The notes under the pieces were generated by a model. That model was not told where the DNA came from. It made no database searches and saw only the letters and a list, made by a program, of their open reading frames with translations. 64,000 nt of DNA. It comes from JABIAG01 sp964561995. Lineage in GTDB: Archaea; Nanobdellota; Nanobdellia; Woesearchaeales; JABIAG01. The position numbers and the translations under genes were made by a program. The DNA is taken from assembly GCA_964561995.1 (NCBI GenBank), contig CAZLQZ010000003.1, positions 62,001 through 126,000 of the forward strand, written 5' to 3'. Below are positions 7,082 to 17,973 of the stretch, one piece after another; the first letter of the stretch is position 1, and each line of letters opens with the position of its first letter.

Positions 7082-9091
7082 ATGGATGCTACTGAGCAGA
7101 TTCAAAGAGTAGGCGAGTTTCTTGAAGAAAAAAAGGCTGAAATAGCTGAAAAAGTTAGAAAGAAAAAAAATAATATGGAGTTAAATTTTGGAGATTTTTC
7201 AAGATTTGATCCAGAATTAGCAGAAGAATTATTAGAAAATCCAGAAGATATTTTACAGGCAGCAGAACTTGCAATAAAACAAAACAACCCAGAAATTAAA
7301 AAATTTAACGTTAGATTCAAAAATCTCCCTGCAAGTTCAGGATTAAAAGTAAGAGAAATTAGAAGTAAGCACATTGGTAAATTCTTAAGTGTTGAGGGAG
7401 TTGTAAGACAAAAATCAGATGTTCGTCCTCAAGTAACAATCGCTAAATTTGAATGTCCTGCTTGTGGAAATGTAATTACGGTTCCTCAATTAGATACTAA
7501 ATTTCATGAACCAACTAGATGTGGATGTGGAAGAAAAGGAAAATTTAAACAATTAAGTAAAGAATTAGTTGATGCACAAGGAATTGTTTTAGAAGAAAAT
7601 CCCGAAAAATTAGAAGGAGGAGAACAACCTAAAAGAGTTAATTTATTTTTAAAAGAAGATTTAGTTAGTCCATTAAGTGAGAAAAAAACAAATCCAGGAA
7701 TGGCAATAACAATTACTGGACAATTAAAAGAAGTACCAATTATTTCAAGATCGGGAGCTGCTACAACAAGATTTGATTTGATGATTGAAGTAAATCATGT
7801 TGAACAAAAAGCAGAATCCTTTACTGATATTATTATTTCAAAAAAAGAAGAAGATGAAATAATAACAATTAGTAAAGATGCAAATTTACTTAAAAAATTA
7901 ATCGGCGGACTAGCACCATCCATTTATGGTTATGATAATATTAAGCAAGCTTTACTTCTACAGATGTTTGGAGGAGTACATAAAAAAAGAAGTGATGGAG
8001 TAATCACTAGAGGGGATATGCACATTCTAATAATTGGAGACCCTGGCTGTGGTAAGTCGCAATTACTAAAAAGATGTAATATTGTAGCTCCAAAATCAAG
8101 ATATGTTTCTGGAAAAGGTGCAAGTGGTGCTGGATTAACTGCAGCAGTAGTAAAGGATGAATTTTTGCAAGGATGGAGTTTAGAAGCAGGAGCATTAGTT
8201 TTAGCAAGTGACGGATTATGTTGTATTGATGAACTTGATAAAATGACAACTGAAGATAGAAGTGCCATGCATGAAGCCCTAGAACAGCAAACAATTTCGA
8301 TTTCTAAAGCTAATATTCAAGCAACATTAACTTGTAAAACAACAGTTTTAGCCGCTGCAAACCCAAAATTGGGACGATTTGACCCATACACACCAATAGT
8401 TTCACAAATAGATCTTCCCCCTCCATTAATCAGTAGGTTTGATTTGATTTTTCCACTTAGAGACATACCTGATGAAGATTCTGACACTAAAAAAGCAATA
8501 CACATTTTATCATTACATCAAAATCCTAAAATTGAAGAACCAGAAATAAATACAGAAATATTAAGAAAATATATAGCTTACTCAAAAAGATTTAAACCAA
8601 TCCTTACAGATGGAGCAATGGATGAAATTAAAAGATATTATGTTGAAATAAGAAATAGTGGAAATACAGAAGATTCGGGAAACAAATCTGTACCAATTAC
8701 TGCAAGACAATTAGAAGCTTTAGTAAGATTATCTGAAGCATTAGCAAGAATGAAATTGTCAGTTAAAGTTACAAGAAAAGAAGCAAAAATGGCAATTGAA
8801 TTATTACACAGTTGTTTATCTCAAGTAGGAATAGATCCAGAAACTGGAAAACTTGATTCAGACATGATTACAACTGGAATTTCTACATCTCAAAGAGGCA
8901 AAATAGTTCACATTAAAGAAATAATAAATGATCTTGAAAAAAGATTAGGTAAAGATATCCCTATTGAAGATGTTGTTAAAGAAGCCGAAGAAAAAGATAT
9001 TGATAAATCAACATGCGAAGAGGTGATTGAAAAATTACGGAGGTCTGGAGATATCTTTGAACCTAAACCCGGAATGATACGAAGATTATAA
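7082..9091 (+). CDS. mcm: Replicative DNA helicase MCM
   Basis: A 669-residue hexameric 3'-5' helicase that unwinds DNA at the replication fork. Visible parts are the N-terminal zinc ribbon with four Cys (about C125, C128, C147, C149), Walker A GDPGCGKS (about 318-325), Walker B CIDELDKM (about 380-387), the arginine-finger segment SRFDL (about 450), and a C-terminal winged helix ending FEPKPGMIRRL. The ATG at 7082 follows a G-rich run at 7066-7072 that can act as ribosome binding site; a TTG at 7064 is less likely. No intein is present. It is followed 13 bp later by an OB-fold gene. Confidence 0.97.
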   Translation: MDATEQIQRVGEFLEEKKAEIAEKVRKKKNNMELNFGDFSRFDPELAEELLENPEDILQAAELAIKQNNPEIKKFNVRFKNLPASSGLKVREIRSKHIGKFLSVEGVVRQKSDVRPQVTIAKFECPACGNVITVPQLDTKFHEPTRCGCGRKGKFKQLSKELVDAQGIVLEENPEKLEGGEQPKRVNLFLKEDLVSPLSEKKTNPGMAITITGQLKEVPIISRSGAATTRFDLMIEVNHVEQKAESFTDIIISKKEEDEIITISKDANLLKKLIGGLAPSIYGYDNIKQALLLQMFGGVHKKRSDGVITRGDMHILIIGDPGCGKSQLLKRCNIVAPKSRYVSGKGASGAGLTAAVVKDEFLQGWSLEAGALVLASDGLCCIDELDKMTTEDRSAMHEALEQQTISISKANIQATLTCKTTVLAAANPKLGRFDPYTPIVSQIDLPPPLISRFDLIFPLRDIPDEDSDTKKAIHILSLHQNPKIEEPEINTEILRKYIAYSKRFKPILTDGAMDEIKRYYVEIRNSGNTEDSGNKSVPITARQLEALVRLSEALARMKLSVKVTRKEAKMAIELLHSCLSQVGIDPETGKLDSDMITTGISTSQRGKIVHIKEIINDLEKRLGKDIPIEDVVKEAEEKDIDKSTCEEVIEKLRRSGDIFEPKPGMIRRL

Positions 9092-9104
9092 GGTAATATT
9101 AAAT

Positions 9105-9695
9105 ATGAAAAATAAAAGAGAAACAGCATACAAAGTAAGAATTAAAGATATTCTTAATGGTAAATATGTCGTTAATGAAGGTTGGGAGCCTAATTATATT
9201 GAAATTGGGAATAAAAAATTCTCTAGAGTTAATGTTTTAGGAACTGTTGTTGGTTTTGAAGAAGGACTAATAAAAGTTGATGATGGAACTAGTGAAATAT
9301 TACTCAGAAGTTTTGATAATAATAATATTTCTCCATTTCAAGTTGGAAATGTTATTTTAATAATAGGTAGACCAAGAGAATATAATGAAAATAGATATTT
9401 AATGCCAGAAATTATAAAAAAAGTTGACAATCCCGAATGGATAAAGGTAAGAGATTTAGAAATTAAAGATGTTAAAGAAGAAAAAATTATTGAAATAAAA
9501 AAAGAAGAAAAAGAAAATAACTTAAACCAAAAAATAATGGAGATTATTAAAAAAAAAGATTCAGGTAACGGCATTAGTACTCAAGACATTATAAAAATTA
9601 CAGGAAATAAAGAAACTGAAAAAACAATTAATAAACTTCTTGAAGAAGGAGAAATTTTTGAAATAAAACCAGGAATACTTAAATTACTTTCATAA
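9105..9695 (+). CDS. RPA32-like OB-fold single-stranded DNA-binding protein
   Basis: A 196-residue protein with an N-terminal OB fold (about 10-110, including VNVLGTVVGFEEG and ILIIGRPREY), a lysine/glutamate-rich linker (about 118-145) and a C-terminal winged helix (about 146-196). This is the layout of RPA32-like proteins in archaea. It sits 13 bp behind mcm on the same strand, fitting a role in coating ssDNA or in helicase recruitment. Its last residues (GEIFEIKPGILKLL) closely resemble the end of MCM (GDIFEPKPGMIRRL), so the two wHTH tails look homologous. It overlaps the convergent SpoIIM gene by 6 bp. Confidence 0.75.
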   Translation: MKNKRETAYKVRIKDILNGKYVVNEGWEPNYIEIGNKKFSRVNVLGTVVGFEEGLIKVDDGTSEILLRSFDNNNISPFQVGNVILIIGRPREYNENRYLMPEIIKKVDNPEWIKVRDLEIKDVKEEKIIEIKKEEKENNLNQKIMEIIKKKDSGNGISTQDIIKITGNKETEKTINKLLEEGEIFEIKPGILKLLS

Positions 9696-10550
9696 AATCA
9701 TTGGTGTTACATAAACTTCTAAAAAAGCAGCAATAACTAAAATTACTAAGGAAATTAAAAATAACCAACCTGCATCCTTTAAAACTTGAATCATTTCTTG
9801 ATTATTTGACTTTTTATTTATTACAGCAACAGAAATAATTCCACCTGCCAACCCTGAAATAAAATATGCAGCAATTTCAGGTATACCGTGAATCATATAT
9901 CTAAATAAACCAACAGAAATTGAAGAAAAATATACAGACAATGAAATAAAACCAGTTTTAGCAAAAGCCATATTTAACAAATTTCTAATATAAATTCCTG
10001 TGGCAACACCGACAACCGAAGCATTCCAAGTTAAGATAAATATGGCACCCAACCCATAAAAAAATGAAAAAAACAAAGAAAAAAATGAAACTTTAACATT
10101 ATTTAATAAAATTTTAAAAAAAGCTTGTGAACCGACAATCATTCCAGTTCCCTGGTTTAGAGGATTGTTAATTTGATTAATAGTAGAAATTTGAGATTGA
10201 AAAACTTTTTGTGGAATTTGTTCAGGTAAAAATACATACCACAATGCAAAAGAAACTACAAAACCTAAAAATAAAAAGATGAAAAAAGACAAAGCTCTAC
10301 TATGATGTTTTAATAATTTTGTTTCTTTTCGTAACTTAATATCTTGTTTTTCTTCTAATTTTAAAGTATTATACATTAAAATTGAACAAGCCATTACTGT
10401 CAAAAAAACTAAAACTAAAGAAGTTTCACTTCCTCCAAAAAGATATAATGATAAAAAAACAGCAATTGAAGAATACAAAATACCAACGAAAAACATTTCC
10501 CAAGGTTCTTTTTCTGCTCTTGCAGGACTAATTAAAGATTCTAAAACCAT
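9690..10550 (-). CDS. SpoIIM-family (DUF95) multipass membrane protein
   Basis: A 286-residue protein with about seven hydrophobic segments and the family core in the middle: LLNNVKVSFFSLFFSFFYGLG followed by WNASVVGVATG and a conserved HGIPE motif about 60 residues later. The end, FLEVYVTP, also matches the family. Members occur widely in archaea and bacteria, but the molecular role outside sporulation is unknown; membrane remodelling or transport has been suggested. It is a single gene, convergent with the RPA-like gene and divergent from aIF2-beta. Confidence 0.82.
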   Translation of the reverse strand: MVLESLISPARAEKEPWEMFFVGILYSSIAVFLSLYLFGGSETSLVLVFLTVMACSILMYNTLKLEEKQDIKLRKETKLLKHHSRALSFFIFLFLGFVVSFALWYVFLPEQIPQKVFQSQISTINQINNPLNQGTGMIVGSQAFFKILLNNVKVSFFSLFFSFFYGLGAIFILTWNASVVGVATGIYIRNLLNMAFAKTGFISLSVYFSSISVGLFRYMIHGIPEIAAYFISGLAGGIISVAVINKKSNNQEMIQVLKDAGWLFLISLVILVIAAFLEVYVTPMIL

Positions 10551-10637
10551 CGCTTATTTTTATTAAATTAAACATTTAAAAACTTTTCCATGAGATTTTG
10601 AAAAAGATTTATAAAAGAACACAAGTTTTCTAACATA

Positions 10638-11045
10638 ATGAATTATGATGAAATGCTTAAAAAAGCTCAAAATGAAATGCCTTCTTCAGTACATGAAAGA
10701 GAAAGATTTGAAATTCCTAAAGTAAAAGGTCATTTGCAAGGTAATAAAACAATAATTAGTAATCTTAATCAAATTGCAGAAACTTTGAAAAGACCAATAC
10801 AACACTTGTTTAAATATTTATTAAAAGAATTGGCAACACCGGGAGCATATAAGATTGGAAGAGCTATTTTTGGTGCTAAAATTTCTGCTTCAAAAATTAA
10901 TGATAAAATAAAAAAATATGCTGAAGAAGTAGTATTATGTAAACAATGTGGAAAACCTGAAACACAATTAACAAAAGAAAATGATTTAGTTTATTTGAAA
11001 TGTCAAGCTTGTGGAACAAATTATGTTGTTAAAACTAAACTATGA
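10638..11045 (+). CDS. eif2b: Translation initiation factor aIF2 subunit beta
   Basis: A 135-residue subunit of the trimeric aIF2 that brings initiator Met-tRNA to the ribosome. The family core is present (K-x-HLFKYLLKELATPGA near residues 55-74). So is the C-terminal zinc ribbon of four Cys, CKQC and CQAC, around residues 99-125. A TATA-like TTTATAAAA about 28 nt before the ATG suggests a leaderless transcript. The stop codon overlaps the start of the DUF424 gene by 4 bp; this gene pair is conserved in archaea. Confidence 0.95.
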   Translation: MNYDEMLKKAQNEMPSSVHERERFEIPKVKGHLQGNKTIISNLNQIAETLKRPIQHLFKYLLKELATPGAYKIGRAIFGAKISASKINDKIKKYAEEVVLCKQCGKPETQLTKENDLVYLKCQACGTNYVVKTKL

Positions 11046-11329
11046 AATTTATTTTAAACAAAAAAAATCAAAAAGGAAAATTATTTCTTAATATTATTGA
11101 TTGTGAAATTAAAGGGAAAATTTTAGAAGATGATAATAAAAAAATAGATCTTAATAATATTTTCTATGATGGTATAGAAACAGAAGAAGAAGAAATTCTA
11201 AATTTAGTTGAAAAAGCTTATTCCATTCAGTTTATAGGAAACAAAAGTGTCGATTTTGCAATTAAAAATAATATAATTAAAGAATACTTAGAAATTAAAA
11301 AAATAAAATATGCATTTCTGATGAATTAA
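11042..11329 (+). CDS. DUF424-family protein
   Basis: A 95-residue protein matching the archaeal DUF424/COG2412 pattern: an N-terminal strand, a DCEIKGK segment, an E-rich turn (ETEEEE) and a C-terminal VDFAIKNNII block. DUF424 genes usually accompany translation genes, and this one overlaps the aIF2-beta stop by 4 bp, so a role in translation is plausible but unproven. The 3' end overlaps the convergent polD large-subunit gene by 4 bp. Confidence 0.7.
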   Translation: MKFILNKKNQKGKLFLNIIDCEIKGKILEDDNKKIDLNNIFYDGIETEEEEILNLVEKAYSIQFIGNKSVDFAIKNNIIKEYLEIKKIKYAFLMN

Positions 11330-14300
11330 AACCATTTATCTAATCCTTCTTGTTTTTCTGGATCTCTTCCAAAAACTTCATCAATTCTTTTTTGAGTTAA
11401 TTCCAAAGTTTCAATAAGATAATTATCTAATTCATATTTAATTGCTAAATCCATTGCAGGTTGCATATATTTAATAACGGACCCTTCAGAAATAGTAAAT
11501 AATATTTTTCCACCACATTTATTGCATTTCCCTAATAAAGGAGGTCTTCTAAATTTTTCATTACATTTAACACACCTAAATTGTTGCATAGAAAATTTTC
11601 TTAAATTACCTTTAATGTCTTTAATAAAATGTTTTTCAATAACTAATTTTGCAACGCCCTTTTCGCTTACAGCTTTGATTTTTTCAGCAATTTCCATTTG
11701 ACCAGCTAATTTTTCTCGCATTGAAGGAAGTGACTTATAAGCAGAACATAAAATTCCACTATTTATACTAGTAATATCATGAGTAAAACCCATTTTTTCA
11801 TATTGCTTCCAAGTTTTTAATCTTTTACCCAATTGTTCAATATCAACTTCCCAGGGGTTTTTATAATTCATAGCTGCATCATAAAACTCCAAAGGATAAT
11901 TCCATACTACATCCATCCCGTGGGCCATATCATCAACTTCTGAAGGATTGAGTTTTGCAGTTAAAACTAAAGGGGCATCCATTGTTCTTGAACCAATTCT
12001 ATCTGGAAGATATTGTCTAGAAAAATTAATTAATGAATCTAATAGCAATGAAATTGAACATTCATCTCCATCACAATCTCTTCTTAAGGCAGCATGCCAT
12101 AATGGATGAGCATAACAACCACAAGTTTCAGAATATCCAATAATTCTTCCAATCATTCCTGCAGAAATGTGAGGAGCTAGACCAATTACTAAGTGTCCAA
12201 CAATGTCTTCTTTTGTTTTAAAATTATAATAAGATTTTAATCCATACAACTTTTGCATTAATTCATCAATAAAGTTACCTACTCTTAACAAAATTTCACT
12301 CGCTGGCTCTTCCATTCCATCTTTTTTAGAAGGTAAAATTAAATCTTGCGGTTTTATTTCTAATATTTGATTTGGATCTTTTAATTCTATACCGTGAATA
12401 TCTTTTTCATAACCTAATTCTTTTAATTTTTCAACAGAAGTTTTAATTTCATTAGGTTTGAAATGAGTAATTGGTAATTCAGTCATATCATATCTTATAG
12501 ACCCATCCTTATTTACATAAAGATCGTGTTTTGATCTTAATATTCCTTTGATTAAATGCTCAGGTACATGATTTTTATTTGAAGTTCTTCTTACGCCTTT
12601 AATTAGATCAGGATAAACTCTAGTTGATAATTTTTTCAAACAAGAATCAAAATAATAATTAATATCTATTGCATTTATTTTATATCTTGAAGTTTTACCA
12701 TGTTCACATTCTTCTTTATCTAAAACACCACAAACTTTACAATAATATTTTTTAATGGTTTTTTTCCAACAAGTTTCACATACAGAAAAAACAGTTTCTT
12801 TTTTACAGTGTTTACAATAAAAAATTGCAAACTGACTTGTAACTTTTCCAGTTTTTAATGCAGATTGAAAACATTTTAATCGGTCTCCCTCATCACCTAC
12901 TGGAAATAAAACATGAGGTTTTCCAGTTAATACTCTCATTTTTGCTTTTTCAGGACGACCCATTCTTGCCCCTACAAAAGTACCCGCTTTATCTCTTATT
13001 ATAATTGAAGAAATTTCATTAATAATTTCCAAAATATCATCTTTTTTTGATGAAGAAATTGTTTTAATAATTTCATCAACAGAATTTGATTCTAAACCTA
13101 AAGAATAAAGTAAAATCTTTGAAAATTGTTTTTCTACAACAATGAATTCATTATTAACTAAAATGTGCGGAAGACCGATTTTTTCTAATATTTCTTTGAT
13201 ATCTTTAGAATTTTTAATAATAATTTTATCTTCTTCAATTTTAGAAGAGTCTAATTTATCTAAAAAAATTAATAAATCTTCTTTTAGTATTCCTTTCCAA
13301 TAAAGAGTATAATAAGGATGTAAAGGAATTTCAAATTTTTCTGAAATTTGTATTGCAACTTTTGGATCAGGAATTTGTTTAATTGGATTTTCTAATATTA
13401 ATTTTAATTCTTCTGAACTTAAATTAATTAATGAAATTGCCTTATCAACATCCAGATTACCAAAAAAATTTACTATTGACTTTTCAAATTCTTTTACCCA
13501 CCATTCTTCACAATATCCTGAAGGAATTAAAGGATGTCCATTTTCTGAAAAATCACCATAATTAAAAAGAATATCTCCCAAAAATAATATTTGTTCTACT
13601 TCATTTTTGATTTTTTTAGCTTCGTCTTCATTGTGAATTTTCATAACGCTTCCATCTTTTAATTTCACAATTGGACCATCCATGTAATCACAGACAGTCA
13701 TTGAAGCTGCTTTTCCGGGACGTTCCATCTTTAATTGGGTTCCAACAGCAATATAATCATTAATCAAATGCATGGTTGCAGGATGCATTGCAGAAGCAGA
13801 AAAACCAGAAGTTCTACATCTTCCATATCTTAATCTAAAACCACCAAATTCCATTGGATAAGTTAAAACAGGTCTACCAGCAACGATATCTGCAATAAAA
13901 ACTTTATTCGGACTCAATTTTGGTTTTTCTTCACCATAATCTTCTTTTTTACCTGCTTTTTTCTTTTTTTGGAGTTTTAAAAATTCTTCTATAAACATCC
14001 AATCCATATCGAAATCTTTTCCCCATTTATTCAATCTTTTCCATAATTTAGGAGCCTTTAGAGCAATCATTGAAAATACTAAACACATTCCTCCCCTTAT
14101 TCTATTAGACTCAACTCTAGGAAGATCTTTATAATTTGAAACATCAAATTTTTCAGTTGGATCTCCTGATACTTCAATAGGCATATTTTTTGCCAAAAAT
14201 TGAATTTCTTCATTAGAGGGGCGATATTGTAAATTGGTTACACGTTCATCATAATCAACTAATTCTGTAACATATCGATTAACTTCATTTTCATCCGGAT

Positions 14301-14862
14301 CATATTTTTCATAACCCATTTTTTTTCTAACGTAATCAGCAACAATTACACATACAGAAGCTCCAGTTCCACCTGCACCCCTAATGGGTCCTGCAAATTT
14401 AATTTCAAAATATTCTTTACCATCTTTTGTTTTTTTAATATTTAAACAAGTAAAACCTTCTAAAGGAGCAGAAACAATACCCTGAGTATGGTAAGCAAAA
14501 CCAGTTCTTATACCTACTTCCATTGCTTCTTTTTTATCTTTAAACTTACAAAACTTTTCTTTAGCTATTTCTTCTGCAATAACTAATGATACCCTCCAAT
14601 CTAAAACACCATATTCTTTTTCAAGTTCAAACATCCTATCAGTAGCACCAGAACCAATTAATTGTGGAGCAACAGTAGAAATTAATCCTTCTACTCTTTC
14701 AATCATGTTTTCAGCTAAAGGACTATCTACTTTTTCTTCTGGATCAAAACCTTTTTTTCTTGCTTCATTAGCAATTTTATATTCTTTTAATACTATTGTA
14801 CGTATTTGTTCAAAGTATTTTTTCATTTCTTTTGATTCAAGAGGTATTTCTTTTTCTTCCAT
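11326..14862 (-). CDS. polC: DNA polymerase D large (catalytic) subunit DP2
   Basis: A 1178-residue catalytic subunit of the archaeal family D replicative polymerase. The two-barrel active site carries the acidic cluster in RRDCDGDE (about residues 925-932). A Cys-rich zinc region (CKHC...CETC...CKVC) lies near 680-710, and a second four-Cys zinc site (FRCVKC...GKCNKCG) near 1100-1125. The length is normal and no intein interrupts it. No clear PIP box is visible after the last zinc site. It starts 1 bp after the stop of the small subunit and so is in an operon with DP1 and Orc1/Cdc6. Confidence 0.97.
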   Translation of the reverse strand: MEEKEIPLESKEMKKYFEQIRTIVLKEYKIANEARKKGFDPEEKVDSPLAENMIERVEGLISTVAPQLIGSGATDRMFELEKEYGVLDWRVSLVIAEEIAKEKFCKFKDKKEAMEVGIRTGFAYHTQGIVSAPLEGFTCLNIKKTKDGKEYFEIKFAGPIRGAGGTGASVCVIVADYVRKKMGYEKYDPDENEVNRYVTELVDYDERVTNLQYRPSNEEIQFLAKNMPIEVSGDPTEKFDVSNYKDLPRVESNRIRGGMCLVFSMIALKAPKLWKRLNKWGKDFDMDWMFIEEFLKLQKKKKAGKKEDYGEEKPKLSPNKVFIADIVAGRPVLTYPMEFGGFRLRYGRCRTSGFSASAMHPATMHLINDYIAVGTQLKMERPGKAASMTVCDYMDGPIVKLKDGSVMKIHNEDEAKKIKNEVEQILFLGDILFNYGDFSENGHPLIPSGYCEEWWVKEFEKSIVNFFGNLDVDKAISLINLSSEELKLILENPIKQIPDPKVAIQISEKFEIPLHPYYTLYWKGILKEDLLIFLDKLDSSKIEEDKIIIKNSKDIKEILEKIGLPHILVNNEFIVVEKQFSKILLYSLGLESNSVDEIIKTISSSKKDDILEIINEISSIIIRDKAGTFVGARMGRPEKAKMRVLTGKPHVLFPVGDEGDRLKCFQSALKTGKVTSQFAIFYCKHCKKETVFSVCETCWKKTIKKYYCKVCGVLDKEECEHGKTSRYKINAIDINYYFDSCLKKLSTRVYPDLIKGVRRTSNKNHVPEHLIKGILRSKHDLYVNKDGSIRYDMTELPITHFKPNEIKTSVEKLKELGYEKDIHGIELKDPNQILEIKPQDLILPSKKDGMEEPASEILLRVGNFIDELMQKLYGLKSYYNFKTKEDIVGHLVIGLAPHISAGMIGRIIGYSETCGCYAHPLWHAALRRDCDGDECSISLLLDSLINFSRQYLPDRIGSRTMDAPLVLTAKLNPSEVDDMAHGMDVVWNYPLEFYDAAMNYKNPWEVDIEQLGKRLKTWKQYEKMGFTHDITSINSGILCSAYKSLPSMREKLAGQMEIAEKIKAVSEKGVAKLVIEKHFIKDIKGNLRKFSMQQFRCVKCNEKFRRPPLLGKCNKCGGKILFTISEGSVIKYMQPAMDLAIKYELDNYLIETLELTQKRIDEVFGRDPEKQEGLDKWF

Positions 14863-14863
14863 T

Positions 14864-16336
14864 TTAAAATTTCATAATTTTTGCTTTTCTTGTTTTTAAA
14901 TTAATTAAAGGAACACGAGAAGGTTCTGGATCATGACCTACTTTTAATTGGAAAGATGTTTGTCCTTGCCAACAACTTCCACAAATTAAAGTTATATTAT
15001 TATAATTAGAAACATTAGTATAGTGAATATGTCCAGTTGCAAAAAAATCTGGAATAGTAGAAATGACTAAAGGGTCTTCAATAATATCCGGCACATATAA
15101 TGTTGCAGTATGAGCAGGACTTAAATGTCTTCTTTTAAGTAAAAATTTCATTATTAAATCTGCTCTATGATAACCACCTTGATTTCTTATTGAATCCACA
15201 TTTGCTACATAATAATCAAAAGAATAACCGTGATATAATAAAACATTAAAACCTGGAAAATTTTCAGTTTTATGAATTTTTACAACAGCAGGATTACTTA
15301 CTAAAGTCACATTAGGCAAATCATATAAATCTGGTGCAAATTCTTTTGATATTTCAGGTTGGGGTTCTGAAATTCTCATTGCATCATGATTTCCAGGACA
15401 AATAATTATCTTAATGTGTTCAGGAATTTTCTTTAAATATTTTGCACCTTCTTTGTATTGTTCATAAACACTTTTCAAAACAAGTTCATCTTCTTGTCCA
15501 GGATAAATTCCAATACCTTCAATTAAATCTCCAACTAAAAATAAATACTTAATTTTTTTAACTATTTTTTTATGCTCATCTGTACCAGAATTACCATTAA
15601 TCCAACTAATAAACTTTTCAAATTTTTCAGGAAGAAAATCTATGCTACCTACATGAAAATCAGATAAAAAAATAGCATATGCTTCGTCAGGACTTTTTTT
15701 CAATTCTTTATGTAAAGGAACATCAGGCCAAAGAATATTATTCGCAAAAATAATTTTATCTCCATTATTACCAACAACACCAATAACTTCATCATTAACA
15801 ATATCTTTTGCTTCTAAAAAAAGATCAGGTTTATTTTTATTAATTAAAACTTTTATTGAACCTGATAAATCTTCTAATGTAAGCATTAAATTACCATTTT
15901 TTGTTTCTGAAATATCTGAAACTAAACCAATAATAGAAACCTTTTCTGAATCTTTTTTATCTAATACTCTTCCAATAGATAATGTCCTTTGTAATTCTGG
16001 TCTATTTTTTAAAATCTTTTCAAGGGCTTTATACCTATTTTTAAAATAATTAACAAAATCGGATACTTCTTTTTTTTTAATATGATCTTCAGAATATGAA
16101 AAAATAACTTCGACATTTCCTTCTTCAACTGAGCAAGTTTTATCAGATTTAATTGAAAGATATTCAACTAATAAACTTTCACTAAATATTGTTGTAGTAT
16201 TTAATTTGTTTTTAACAAGATTAATCTTTTCCTCAGAATTTAATTTTTTAATTAATTCAAGTATTTTTGGAGTTATTAATACATTCTTTGCTAACAAATA
16301 TTGTACTATTTCTTTTTGTAATTCTTCTATATTCAT
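14864..16336 (-). CDS. polB: DNA polymerase D small subunit DP1 (3'-5' exonuclease)
   Basis: A 490-residue proofreading subunit of PolD. An OB fold lies in the middle (about 130-215, IIGLVSDISETKNG), followed by an Mre11-like calcineurin phosphoesterase domain. Its motifs are all present: SDFHVGS (about 224), GDLIEG (about 268), PGNHD (about 312), YHGYS (about 367) and GHIHYT (about 431). This makes it a likely active nuclease, unlike the eukaryotic B-subunits. It sits between orc1/cdc6 and DP2 on the minus strand with 1-13 bp gaps. Confidence 0.96.
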   Translation of the reverse strand: MNIEELQKEIVQYLLAKNVLITPKILELIKKLNSEEKINLVKNKLNTTTIFSESLLVEYLSIKSDKTCSVEEGNVEVIFSYSEDHIKKKEVSDFVNYFKNRYKALEKILKNRPELQRTLSIGRVLDKKDSEKVSIIGLVSDISETKNGNLMLTLEDLSGSIKVLINKNKPDLFLEAKDIVNDEVIGVVGNNGDKIIFANNILWPDVPLHKELKKSPDEAYAIFLSDFHVGSIDFLPEKFEKFISWINGNSGTDEHKKIVKKIKYLFLVGDLIEGIGIYPGQEDELVLKSVYEQYKEGAKYLKKIPEHIKIIICPGNHDAMRISEPQPEISKEFAPDLYDLPNVTLVSNPAVVKIHKTENFPGFNVLLYHGYSFDYYVANVDSIRNQGGYHRADLIMKFLLKRRHLSPAHTATLYVPDIIEDPLVISTIPDFFATGHIHYTNVSNYNNITLICGSCWQGQTSFQLKVGHDPEPSRVPLINLKTRKAKIMKF

Positions 16337-17558
16337 TTGTATTCATCTTTTATGCTAAACTTAATTCTTTTTCTAATAATTTTTTAATATTGGGTTGAGT
16401 CGATTCAGGTATTGATAAAGAAATTTCTCTTGTTCTTCCATACCTTCCTTTTGAAATTACTCTAGTATAGATAATTCCAAGCATATCAAATTCCCCAATA
16501 ATGTCAGAAACTCTTCTTTGTGTTAAAGGTCTTAAAGAAATTTGAATACATAATCCCTTATATACTTCATAAACTTCCCCTGTGTAGATTTTATCTTTCC
16601 TTTTAGCACACACTAAAAGAATGGAATATAATGTTAACTGGTGTTGTTTAGGCTGCGTTTCGACTAAATCATAAACTTTGTCTCTTTCAATTTTATCTTC
16701 AGCTTCATCAATATGTTTTATCATAACTTTTCCATCGCCATTTCTTTCAGCTAGTTCTCCAGATACTCTTAATAATTCTAAAGCTCTTCGTGCGTCTCCA
16801 TGTTCTCTTGCAGCATATGCAGCACATTTTTCAATTACTCCTTCTTGAACTACATCTTTTTTAAAAGCATTTAATGCCCTTTTTTTAAGTATATCTTGAA
16901 GTTGAAAAGCATTATAAGGAGGAAATAATAATTCTTCTTCAGATAAAGAAGACTTAACTCTTGAATCTAAATAAGAAGTAAATTGTGTATCATTAGAAAT
17001 TCCTATAATTGAAATTTGAGAATTTTGTAATTCAGCATTAATTCTAGTTAAATTATATAATAGTTCATCACCTATTTTTTTAATTAATTGATCTATTTCA
17101 TCTAATAATAAAATAATTAACCCTTTTCTTTTATCTAACTCACCAAAAAAGATTTTATATACTTCTTCAGTAGGTAAACCAGTTGCAGGAATATCTTTTC
17201 CAAGTTCTCTGGCTAATTGAGCAATTAATCTATATTCAGTATCTGCTACTTTTTTCAATTTACAATTTAAATAAATCACTTCTAAAGGCATTCCTTTTTG
17301 TTCAGCAATTTTTTTTAATTCCACAGCAGTATGTTTAACAGTAATAGTTTTTCCAGTACCTGTCTTGCCATAAATAAACAAATTTGAAGGTTTTTCTCCT
17401 CTTAAAGATGGAGCAAGTATTCTAGCTACTTCTTCTATTTGTTTTTCTCTATGTAAAATATCCTCAGGAGTATAAGAAGATTGTAATACTTTTTTACTTA
17501 TAAAAATAGGTTCAGCCTTTAAGTACTTTTCAAAAAAATCCGATATATTTGCCATCCC

Positions 17559-17900
<342 letters not shown>

Positions 17901-17973
17901 CTGTCTATCTGTAATTACTACACAATAGTTAAAACAAGAAACCTTTATAAATAATACTCTATTATTAATCTAA

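Noticed and set aside
8007..8294. Minus-strand frames inside mcm and other long genes
   Set aside because: Overlapping frames on the opposite strand of well-supported genes, with no promoter, ribosome binding site or sensible protein features.
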